27,816 nt of DNA from contig JAUCCO010000033.1 of assembly GCA_034676125.1 (NCBI GenBank), positions 1 to 27,816 of the forward strand, in the 5' to 3' direction. A program made the position numbers and the translations under genes. This document shows positions 16,952 through 23,459 of this stretch, piece after piece (position 1 is the first letter of the stretch; every line of letters begins with the position of its first letter). This DNA comes from UBA6183 sp034676125 (GTDB lineage: Bacteria; Bacteroidota; Bacteroidia; UKL13-3). The notes beneath the pieces are model-generated. The model had not been told where the DNA came from, searched no databases, and saw nothing but the letters and a program-made list of their open reading frames with translations.

Positions 16952-17740
16952 TTACAAATCAATTGCTGAAGCAATTAATTCTGCAATATCTTTTACTTCT
17001 ACTTCTTGCTCTTTGTTGTGGTGTTTTACGCCATCACGTAGCATGGTCATACAAAACGGACAAGCAGAAGCTACAACAGTTGCCTGAGATTCTATCACAT
17101 CATCAACACGCTCTACGTTTACTTCTTTAGTGCCTTTTTCGGCATCCTTAAACATTTGTGCACCACCAGCGCCACAGCATAATCCATTGGCTTTGCTGCG
17201 TTTCATTTCTACCAATTCTGCATCTAACTTTTGAATTACCTCGCGAGGTGCTTCGTAAATATTATTAGCCCTACCTAGGTAACAACTATCGTGGTAAGTA
17301 ATACGTTTGCCCGCAAATGCGCCACCTTTAACTGCTATTTTACCATCGTTTAAAAGTTGGTTAATTAGTGTGGTATGATGTACCATTTCGTACTTACCAC
17401 CCAATTGCGGGTATTCGTTTTTAATAATATTAAAACAATGCGGGCAGCCTGTTACAATTTTTTTAATACCATACATGTTAAGTGTGGTAATGTTTTGCAT
17501 GGCCATCATCTGAAACAAAAATTCGTTGCCAGCACGCTTGGCCGGGTCGCCAGTACATGCTTCTTCTGTTCCTAAAATGGCAAATTTTATTCCTCCAGCA
17601 TGTAATATTTTAGCTATAGCTTTGGTTATTTTTTGTGCACGCTCATCAAAGCTACCAGCACATCCAACCCAAAATAATATTTCTATTTCATCTCCTGCGG
17701 CCACTACTTCGGCCATTGTACGCACCTTAAAATCGCTCAT
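16952..17740 (-). CDS. CCG-domain (Fe-S)-binding protein, heterodisulfide reductase B / LutA-GlpC-like
   Basis: The 262-residue soluble protein contains two cysteine-rich CCG-type modules. The first has C27 (WVGCAGSFD), C62 (EEACTGDP) and C99/C102 (TGCPHC). The second has C153 (HDSCYLGR), the C188-C189 pair in GLCCGAGGAQM, and C227/C230 (ACPFC). Such modules bind noncubane 4Fe-4S clusters in HdrB, GlpC, LutA and GlcF-like subunits, which pass electrons in oxidoreductase complexes. In Bacteroidota this short form often neighbours a longer ferredoxin plus CCG protein. No such partner is visible here; the upstream neighbour is a LysR gene. The substrate is unassigned. Confidence 0.88.
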   Translation of the reverse strand: MSDFKVRTMAEVVAAGDEIEILFWVGCAGSFDERAQKITKAIAKILHAGGIKFAILGTEEACTGDPAKRAGNEFLFQMMAMQNITTLNMYGIKKIVTGCPHCFNIIKNEYPQLGGKYEMVHHTTLINQLLNDGKIAVKGGAFAGKRITYHDSCYLGRANNIYEAPREVIQKLDAELVEMKRSKANGLCCGAGGAQMFKDAEKGTKEVNVERVDDVIESQATVVASACPFCMTMLRDGVKHHNKEQEVEVKDIAELIASAIDL

Positions 17741-17819
17741 TGTAATATGTTAAATTCAGTTAGGCAATTTACTAAAATCTATCAATATCAAAACCCCAAT
17801 TGTGTTAAATAGTTAATTA

Positions 17820-18737
17820 CTATTGGTACCAACTAAAATGTTGTTGGGCAATGTTTTCTTTTTCTTGAGTTAAATGGTTTAAAAATGCAGCAGAAACAGG
17901 GGAGTGTTTTTTGCCTTTTAGCCATATTAAACTCCAAGTGGTTGTAATGGGTAATCCCTTAACTTTAATAATTTGCAACTGGTTATTTTGCATTTCGTTT
18001 TTAATACCAATTATCGGCATTATGGAGTATCCAAGCCCGGCAAGTATGGCTTGTTTAACGGCTTCGTTTGAGGTGAGCTCCATTTTTTTAACAACTGAAA
18101 TATCATTATTAGCAATAAAATTTTCCATGGTTTGCCTAGTGCCCGAGCCCTGTTCTCTAAAAATTAAAGGCAGTTGATTAAAAATTTGTTTGGTGTATGA
18201 TGGTTTATTAAATACGGTATTGGTATTGCCAACTAGGTATAAATTATTTTGAAGCAAATCAAGTTTTTCAATAGGTAATGATGTGGGCAATATAGATACC
18301 AAGGCAAAATCAACTTCATTGTTTTCTAAACTTGTAATCACTTTGTTTTTATTAGTTACATCCATTTGCAAATCAATGCCCGAGTTTTGGTTTATATAAT
18401 CGGTTAAAAAAAAGGGCATTACATACTTACCTGTAGATACCACCGAAAGTTTTAATCGGCCAGCTAATTGGCCTTTGTAAGCAAGTGTTTTGTAGTTAAT
18501 AGCATGTACTTGATTAATTATTTTGTCGGCAGCTTCGGCTATTTCTTTGCCAAAATCTGTTATGTATATTTTACGACCAACCACTTCGGTTAATGGGATA
18601 TCAAATTGATTCTGAAAGTTTTTTAACTGTACCGATACCGCTGGTTGTGTAAGGTGTAACTCTTCAGCAGCTTTTGTAACACTTTGTTTTTCGGCAACTT
18701 TTAAAAATATCTGTAATTGATTTAAGGTGTAATTCAT
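17820..18737 (-). CDS. LysR-family transcriptional regulator
   Basis: The 305-residue regulator has an N-terminal winged HTH (residues 1-60: LNQLQIFLKVAEKQSVTKAA, then HLTQPAVSVQLKNFQ) and a C-terminal co-inducer-binding domain with LKLSVVSTGKYVMPFFL and FREQGSGTRQTMENF. The GSGTR loop is typical of CysB/CbbR-like LysR proteins and binds anionic ligands in some of them. It is transcribed divergently from isocitrate dehydrogenase across a 91-base gap, the classic LysR arrangement, so icd and the small genes behind it are the first candidate targets (inference). A TATATTTG box for this gene lies about 24 bases upstream of its ATG. Confidence 0.93.
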   Translation of the reverse strand: MNYTLNQLQIFLKVAEKQSVTKAAEELHLTQPAVSVQLKNFQNQFDIPLTEVVGRKIYITDFGKEIAEAADKIINQVHAINYKTLAYKGQLAGRLKLSVVSTGKYVMPFFLTDYINQNSGIDLQMDVTNKNKVITSLENNEVDFALVSILPTSLPIEKLDLLQNNLYLVGNTNTVFNKPSYTKQIFNQLPLIFREQGSGTRQTMENFIANNDISVVKKMELTSNEAVKQAILAGLGYSIMPIIGIKNEMQNNQLQIIKVKGLPITTTWSLIWLKGKKHSPVSAAFLNHLTQEKENIAQQHFSWYQ

Positions 18738-18761
18738 AAAAATATTTTATGTGTTTCATTA

Positions 18762-18769
18762 CAAATATA
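18762..18769 (-). promoter_or_regulatory. -7 promoter box (TATATTTG) of the LysR gene
   Basis: It is a perfect TAnnTTTG match on the minus strand, 24 bases upstream of the LysR ATG at 18737, inside the LysR-icd divergent region. Confidence 0.5.
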
Positions 18770-18828
18770 AATAAAAACTTATGGATAAAGACCCACATTT
18801 TTGCTCACGAAATTTAAACAAAATAAAC

Positions 18829-20265
18829 ATGACAAAAATTACGGTAGCAAAAGGTGATGGCATTGGTCCAGAAATTATGGACGCCACATTACAAATTTTA
18901 TCAGCAGCAGGCGCACAACTAGAAATTGATGAAATTGAAGTTGGCGAAAAAGTTTATTTAGCCGGAAATACTTCTGGTATTGCAAACGAAGCTTGGGATA
19001 CTATTAGAAGAAACAAAATCTTTTTAAAGGCTCCTATAACTACCCCTCAGGGTGGCGGTTACAAAAGTTTAAATGTAACCACCCGTAAGTTTTTAGGATT
19101 GTATGCCAATGTTCGTCCTTGCATGAGTATGCATCCATTTGTTAGCACCAAACACCCGATAATGGATGTGGTAATTGTGCGCGAAAACGAAGAAGATTTA
19201 TATGCAGGTATCGAGCATCAACAAACGGATGAGGTGGTGCAATGTTTAAAATTAATAAGCAGACCAGGTTGCGAAAAAATAGTGCGATATGCTTTTGAGT
19301 ATGCTAAACAACAAAACAGAAAAAAGGTAACATGTTTTACCAAAGATAACATCATGAAACAAACGGATGGTTTATTTCATCAGGTGTTTGATGAGATTGC
19401 TAAAGAATATCCAGAGATAGAAAACGAACATCGGATTGTAGATATTGGTGCTGCAAAATTAGCTGATACACCCGAAGCTTTTGATGTAATTGTAATGCCT
19501 AATTTGTATGGTGATGTGTTATCGGATGTGGCCGCACAAATAACTGGCTCAGTGGGCTTGGCGGGTTCGGCAAATATTGGCGAAGAGTGTGCAATGTTTG
19601 AAGCCATTCATGGTTCTGCACCGCACATTTCTGGTCAAAATAAAGCCAATCCATCGGGTTTATTACAAGGTGCAATTATGATGTTAAACCATATTGGACA
19701 AACAGATGTTGCCGAAAAAATTCAAAACGCTTGGTTAGTAACTATCGAAGAGGGAATTCATACTTACGATATTTATAAGGAAGGCGTTAGTAAGCAAAAG
19801 CTAGGAACCAAAGAGTTTGCACAAGCCGTAATTGCTAATTTAGGTAGAAAACCTGCTATATTAAAAGAGGTTTTTTATGCCAACAACACAGCACTTAACT
19901 TACCAAAATACATACGCAAACCAAGTGCTAAAAAGGAATTAGTTGGGGTTGATGTTTTTGTAGATTGGAACGGAACCGACCCTAATGTGATTGCCGAAGC
20001 TGTTAAAAAAATTGGAACGGATAAGGTTGAACTTACCATGATTACCAACAGGGGAATAAAGGTTTGGCCTGATGGTTTTAAAGAAACTTTTTGCACAGAT
20101 CATTGGAGATGCAGGTTTAAGCCAAATGATGGTGGCAATATTTCTAAAGACATTATTGTTGGCTTGCTTCAAAATGCAATCAACCAAAATATAGATGCTA
20201 TTAAAACAGAAAACCTTTACACGTTTGATGGTAAAGCAGGATACTCTTTAGGTCAAGGACAATAA
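18829..20265 (+). CDS. icd: Isocitrate dehydrogenase (homodimeric, Thermus/Rickettsia-like long form)
   Basis: The 478-residue beta-decarboxylating dehydrogenase uses ATG 18829, which begins with the family N-terminus (MTKITVAKGDGIGPEI). An in-frame ATG at 18781 would add 16 unrelated residues. Isocitrate-binding residues are visible: S80, N82 and R86 in YKSLNVTTRK, R96 in YANVRP, R118 and Y125 in IVRENEEDLYAGIEH, K172, and D229/D233 in NLYGDVLSD. The extra C-terminal domain (about 345-478) marks the long form. It oxidises isocitrate to 2-oxoglutarate in the TCA cycle. The coenzyme segment reads HGSAPHISG, so the Lys-Tyr pair of classical NADP enzymes is His-Ile here and NADP preference is uncertain. 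It is followed 11 bases later by three small genes and lies opposite a LysR gene. Confidence 0.93.
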   Translation: MTKITVAKGDGIGPEIMDATLQILSAAGAQLEIDEIEVGEKVYLAGNTSGIANEAWDTIRRNKIFLKAPITTPQGGGYKSLNVTTRKFLGLYANVRPCMSMHPFVSTKHPIMDVVIVRENEEDLYAGIEHQQTDEVVQCLKLISRPGCEKIVRYAFEYAKQQNRKKVTCFTKDNIMKQTDGLFHQVFDEIAKEYPEIENEHRIVDIGAAKLADTPEAFDVIVMPNLYGDVLSDVAAQITGSVGLAGSANIGEECAMFEAIHGSAPHISGQNKANPSGLLQGAIMMLNHIGQTDVAEKIQNAWLVTIEEGIHTYDIYKEGVSKQKLGTKEFAQAVIANLGRKPAILKEVFYANNTALNLPKYIRKPSAKKELVGVDVFVDWNGTDPNVIAEAVKKIGTDKVELTMITNRGIKVWPDGFKETFCTDHWRCRFKPNDGGNISKDIIVGLLQNAINQNIDAIKTENLYTFDGKAGYSLGQGQ

Positions 20266-20276
20266 AAAAACACATT

Positions 20277-20509
20277 ATGAATATACAATTAATACAAGGT
20301 GAATTTAACTCCAATGATGCATTGGAGTTAATCACACAGCTAATCCATGTAAAAATAAAGTACCACGAAAACAAAATAAATGCAAACGCTACAGAAGAAG
20401 ATATTACAAAAAAAAAACACGACTACAAAAAGAGCTTTACGACTACAAAAGCTCATTTGCCACAAAAAATGTTACGGTTAAAATGGATGCTGTAATTACT
20501 GTTAATTAG
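20277..20509 (+). CDS. Small protein A of micro-gene cassette, frame-disrupted at an A10 tract
   Basis: As written, the frame from ATG 20277 gives 72 residues and stops at 20495. Its end (LPQKMLRLKWML) resembles nothing else here. At 20408-20417 there is a run of ten A. Moving to the -1 frame after it (equivalent to an eleventh A) gives a 77-residue product ending at 20507-20509 with the tail VTVKMDAVITVN. This matches the tail LTVKSEIAITLN of the paralog at 20682, while the N-termini also match (LIQGEFNSNDALEL against LIDGVFTPQEAREV; KIKYHENKI against KIRFHKAKI). The full product is therefore very likely the shifted one. Causes could be a sequencing or assembly error, programmed slippage, or a recent mutation. 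The protein is soluble, charged and predicted helical, of unknown function. It lies 11 bases after icd. Confidence 0.72.
20408..20417 (+). repeat. A10 homopolymer at the frameshift point
   Basis: Ten consecutive A follow ATTAC inside the first small gene. The zero-frame codons are ACA AAA AAA AAA CAC, so the heptamer A AAA AAA is present and could support -1 ribosomal slippage. A tract this long could also support RNA-polymerase slippage. Confidence 0.9.
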
Positions 20510-20518
20510 CCAAAATTA

Positions 20519-20698
20519 ATGATGGTTTTTAACGATAAAATATATTTAGCCGCATTTGTTATTTGTTTGGTATTGTCACTTTTAAATGCAGATGAAATCG
20601 TTCGTCAATTTTGGAGTGCAATGGCTGTAATTGTTGGTGCTATTGCACATTATAAACTAGTAAATTTAAAAAACTTAAACAATGAAAAACAACAATAA
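20519..20698 (+). CDS. 59-residue two-helix membrane protein
   Basis: This short gene is easy to miss. From ATG 20519 it encodes 59 residues and stops with TAA at 20696-20698. Two hydrophobic segments, IYLAAFVICLVLSLL (about residues 8-22) and FWSAMAVIVGAIAHY (about 32-46), are joined by a short acidic/basic turn (NADEIVRQ). A polar Lys/Asn-rich tail follows, suggesting a small inner-membrane hairpin. It starts nine bases after the shifted stop of the preceding gene and overlaps the next gene by 17 bases, so the three are tightly packed. A second in-frame ATG follows immediately. I recognise no family. The compact arrangement and uninterrupted frame between two related genes support a real gene. 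Confidence 0.65.
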   Translation: MMVFNDKIYLAAFVICLVLSLLNADEIVRQFWSAMAVIVGAIAHYKLVNLKNLNNEKQQ

Positions 20699-20966
20699 CT
20701 TTACTTTAATTGATGGTGTTTTTACGCCTCAAGAAGCAAGAGAGGTTTTGCTTAATATATTTAACAGCAAAATTCGTTTTCATAAAGCAAAAATATTTAG
20801 TTTTAGAGAAAGAAATGGTATTGAAGATGAAGCCTCAAACACCCGAGTTTTACAACTTAAAAACACTATGGAAAAGCTAGAATTGTTTATAAACCAATGC
20901 GAACAAGATGGCGAAAAACTAACCGTAAAATCTGAAATTGCAATTACTCTCAATAGTCTAACTTAA
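20682..20966 (+). CDS. Small protein B of micro-gene cassette, paralog of protein A
   Basis: The 94-residue soluble protein has an N-terminal FTLIDGVFTPQEAREVLLNIF segment (split as FTLIDGVF and PQEAREVLL), then KIRFHKAKIF, a variable region, a helical LQLKNTMEKLELFINQC, and a C-terminal strand LTVKSEIAITLN. It looks like a short conserved Bacteroidota protein of unknown function. It is paralogous along its whole length to the disrupted gene at 20277, sharing the LI.G.F, KI..H..KI and .TVK..I..N blocks. It overlaps the membrane micro-gene by 17 bases and is followed by a strong terminator hairpin at 20986-21028. No catalytic motif is visible; it may be a small binding or regulatory protein (inference). 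Confidence 0.8.
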   Translation: MKNNNNFTLIDGVFTPQEAREVLLNIFNSKIRFHKAKIFSFRERNGIEDEASNTRVLQLKNTMEKLELFINQCEQDGEKLTVKSEIAITLNSLT

Positions 20967-20985
20967 CCATTCAAGATTAATTAAT

Positions 20986-21028
20986 GGCCGCGTTAGTGCA
21001 TTGTTGCATTAATGCGGCCTGCTTTTTT
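20986..21028 (+). terminator. Intrinsic terminator of the icd/micro-gene operon, inside the symporter 3' end
   Basis: A 15-bp stem pairs 20986-21000 (GGCCGCGTTAGTGCA) with 21005-21019 (TGCATTAATGCGGCC), with two G-U pairs and a TTGT loop. TGC and a run of six T follow on the plus strand. The stop and last nine codons of the converging symporter gene lie in this hairpin, so the terminator doubles as coding sequence. Confidence 0.85.
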
Positions 21029-22459
21029 ACTTGCTGCAAATAAACCCGCAAAGGTTAATGCACCATTTAAAATTAACATCTCTATTCCAATTTGGTAATT
21101 GCCAAACCACTGTGTGCTGTTGTGTTGTATTACATAACAAATTGCAGGGGCAAACAAACAAATATAAGGGGCCATCTTATCGTTTAAGGCACGTTTGGTT
21201 AATATACCAAATGCAAACAAGCCTAATAATGGGCCATAAGTATAGCTAGCAATATCTAACAAAATAGTTATTATAGACTTATTGTCGAGCCATTTAAAAT
21301 ACAACACAAACAGCAAAAAGATAAATGAAAAAACCAAGTGAACGGTTATACGTGTTTTACTTTGCTGTTGTTCGCTTAGGTTTTTGTTTCGTTGTATGCC
21401 TAAAATATCAATACAAAACGAAGATGTTAATGCGGTAATTGCACCATCGGCACTAGGAAACAGTGCCGATATTAAACCTATAATAAAAATAATTGCAATA
21501 ACTGGTGGTAAATATTGTAATGCTATAGTTGGGAATAAATCATCGCCCTTAACATCTAAACCATGTTTAGCAGCAAATAAGTATAACAGCCCGCCAAGTA
21601 GCAAAAATAAAAAGTTAACAAAAACCATTATGCTACTAAAAGTAACCATGTTTTTTTGCGAGTCGCCAAGGTTTTTAACGCTAATGTTTTTCTGCATCAT
21701 TTCTTGGTCGAGCCCAGTCATGCTAATGGTAATAAACGCACCACCAATAATTTGTTTAATAAAAAAAGATTTGTCTAATGGATTGGTATTAAAAATCTCT
21801 GTGTAACCAAGCGCATTAAGTTTTCCAACAGCTTCAACAAATCCAATATCTAAATCGCTAATAATATAAAACACACACACAATAAGCGCTAGTAACATAA
21901 AAAATGTTTGTAAGGTATCGGTCCAAACAATTGTTTTTACACCGCCTTTAAACGTGTAAAGCAATATCATTAATAAAATAAAAAATGTAGTAGCAATAAA
22001 CGGAACGCCCAAGGCATCTAAAATAAAAAGCTGCATCACATTTATTACTAAATACAACCTTAATGTGGCACCTAATGTTCTGGAAACAATAAATAATAAG
22101 GCACCTGTTTTATAACTGTGGTTGCCAAATCTATGGTTTAGGTAATCGTAAATACTGGTTAAGTTTAGCCTGTAATAAAGCGGTAATAAAACATAAGCAA
22201 CAGCAAAGTATCCTATAAAATAGCCAATTACAACCTGAAAATATGAAAAATGATTTGCGCTTACCGTACCCGGAACGCTAATAAAAGTTACACCACTTAG
22301 CGATGTACCAATCATTCCAAAAGCAACCAACATCCAGTTGCTGTTTTTGTTACCTATAAAAAAAGTGTGGTTGGTACTGCCTTTTGAAGTATAGAAGGCA
22401 ACGGCAAGCAAAACCGAAAAATAGGCTATGATACAGGTAAAAAGTAATACGGGCGACAT
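20993..22459 (-). CDS. Sodium:solute symporter (SSS family)
   Basis: The 488-residue polytopic membrane protein has about 13 hydrophobic segments. It shows SSS hallmarks: FYTSKGSTNHTFFIGNK near the N-terminus, MIGTSLSGVTFISVPG (TM region with the Na-binding Ser/Thr pattern), YDYLNHRFG, and FTFKGGVKTIVWTD-type and DQEMMQKNIS blocks. It also has ALFPSADGAITALTSSFCID and a terminal helix. Members couple Na+ entry to uptake of sugars, vitamins, carboxylates or sialic acids; the substrate cannot be read here. The C-terminal codons form the terminator of the converging operon. A consensus TACATTTG box six bases before the ATG lies inside a 9-bp inverted repeat, suggesting regulated expression. Confidence 0.93.
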   Translation of the reverse strand: MSPVLLFTCIIAYFSVLLAVAFYTSKGSTNHTFFIGNKNSNWMLVAFGMIGTSLSGVTFISVPGTVSANHFSYFQVVIGYFIGYFAVAYVLLPLYYRLNLTSIYDYLNHRFGNHSYKTGALLFIVSRTLGATLRLYLVINVMQLFILDALGVPFIATTFFILLMILLYTFKGGVKTIVWTDTLQTFFMLLALIVCVFYIISDLDIGFVEAVGKLNALGYTEIFNTNPLDKSFFIKQIIGGAFITISMTGLDQEMMQKNISVKNLGDSQKNMVTFSSIMVFVNFLFLLLGGLLYLFAAKHGLDVKGDDLFPTIALQYLPPVIAIIFIIGLISALFPSADGAITALTSSFCIDILGIQRNKNLSEQQQSKTRITVHLVFSFIFLLFVLYFKWLDNKSIITILLDIASYTYGPLLGLFAFGILTKRALNDKMAPYICLFAPAICYVIQHNSTQWFGNYQIGIEMLILNGALTFAGLFAASKKAGRINATMH

Positions 22460-22483
22460 ACAAACAAATGTAAGTGTCGCCCG
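22450..22483. promoter_or_regulatory. Inverted repeat bracketing the symporter promoter (operator-like)
   Basis: CGGGCGACA (22450-22458) and TGTCGCCCG (22475-22483) are perfect reverse complements, 9 bp each, separated by 16 bases. The spacer contains the -7 box TACATTTG on the minus strand (22465-22472). One arm contains the TG of the symporter start codon. The arms are markedly GC-rich in an AT-rich region. Centre-to-centre spacing is 25 bp. A dimeric regulator-binding site is the simplest reading. Confidence 0.55.
22465..22472 (-). promoter_or_regulatory. -7 promoter box (TACATTTG) of the symporter gene
   Basis: It is a perfect TAnnTTTG match whose last base is six bases before the ATG at 22459, identical in sequence and spacing to the recR box. 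No clear TTG-type -33 element is visible upstream. Confidence 0.6.
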
Positions 22484-22542
22484 CGTTTCGTTATAATTGA
22501 GTTAATAACAGTTACAAAAAGTTGTAAACTAAATTAAACACA

Positions 22543-23340
22543 CTAGTTTGTAATAAGTACTTTTTTAAAATAAACCTGGTTGTTAACTTGGGTTTGAATA
22601 AAATAGATGCCCGAGGCCAAGTGTTGGGTTGATGTGTTTAAACTTTGTTGACCCGAGTTTAATTGTCCGTTAAAAATTTCGGTACTTAACTGGCCATTGT
22701 AGTTTATCAAGCTTACTTTAATTGCAGCTGGATGAGTTAAATTAAAACCAACAATCAATGTTTTGTCGATGTTATTAGCAAAAGTATTCAGGCTAATTTC
22801 TTCATTATGTTCGCTTATTCCGGTGTTTAAATTTTCATTAACAGCAACTACTTGTTTTGCAACATTATCAAAGCCAATTGCAAATGCCGCATGTAAGTTA
22901 ACAGCCCCGCTTCCGGCAGCTGGTGCGGTCCACTTAAATTCCCATGTTGAAGGGGCTGAAGTTTTTGCTAAAGTATGGGTAACATAATTTGTAAACACCA
23001 CTTTTGAGCCGCTACCAGAAATTGGACTTCCTTTAAAATCCCCTGCTGTATTTTGAGCCGAAAACATAAATCCTTTTTGTCCGCTGCCAGAAAAACTAAT
23101 GGTAATGTTGTAAGTCGCACCCGGTGTATAACCTGCAGCTGGAATGTCAGGAGTAAGTCTATCATTAACAACTGATGTGGATCCATTGTGACAACCGCTT
23201 TGTGCGCAGGTTGCGTTTGCTTCGGCAGGGCCACCAGATGCAGGAACTGGAGCGCCAGTTGGTCTAGAATTTAATCCTCCTAAAGTAAATGCACCAACCA
23301 TAGTGATTGCTGCTAATGCAAAGATTTTTGTTTTTTTCAT
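22543..23340 (-). CDS. T9SS-exported choice-anchor-V/Reeler-like protein
   Basis: The ATG at 23340 leads into a signal peptide (MKKTKIFALAAITMVGAFTLGG); an in-frame ATG 12 codons upstream is less suitable. The 265-residue protein has an early cysteine motif, ATCAQSGCHNGS. A beta-sandwich resembling choice-anchor V/Reeler domains follows (YTPGATYNITISFSGSGQKG, WEFKWTAPAAGSGAVNLHAA). The C-terminal sorting domain has IKVSLINYNGQL, LASGIYFIQTQVN and a final YFKKVLITN, the standard T9SS type A tail. Related proteins carry CxxCH near this position; here the spacing is C-x4-C-H. It is probably surface attached or released. A TATATTGC element lies about 20 bases upstream of its start. Confidence 0.87.
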   Translation of the reverse strand: MKKTKIFALAAITMVGAFTLGGLNSRPTGAPVPASGGPAEANATCAQSGCHNGSTSVVNDRLTPDIPAAGYTPGATYNITISFSGSGQKGFMFSAQNTAGDFKGSPISGSGSKVVFTNYVTHTLAKTSAPSTWEFKWTAPAAGSGAVNLHAAFAIGFDNVAKQVVAVNENLNTGISEHNEEISLNTFANNIDKTLIVGFNLTHPAAIKVSLINYNGQLSTEIFNGQLNSGQQSLNTSTQHLASGIYFIQTQVNNQVYFKKVLITN

Positions 23341-23446
23341 TTGATGTATAAAGTTAGTGCAATATATGACAATCAATTACATAATAACGTTGTGCCTAAA
23401 ATTTAATATTGAACTTACTTTGATGTTTCTAGCTTTAATATTTTAC

Positions 23447-23454
23447 TACATTTG
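23447..23454 (+). promoter_or_regulatory. -7 promoter box (TACATTTG) of recR
   Basis: It is a perfect TAnnTTTG match ending six bases before the recR ATG, with a TTTG at 23419-23422 as a possible -33 element (24-base spacer, slightly long). The predicted transcript start falls at or just before the ATG, which also argues against the in-frame GTG at 23454 being the start codon. Confidence 0.6.
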
Positions 23455-23459
23455 TGGCC

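Noticed and set aside
21384..21806. 140-codon open frame on the plus strand within the symporter gene.
   Set aside because: It is antisense to a well-supported membrane transporter and shows no recognisable domain; the open frame reflects codon bias of the real gene.
23454..23459. GTG as an alternative start of recR.
   Set aside because: The G of this codon is part of the -7 box, and RecR proteins conventionally begin at the following ATG.
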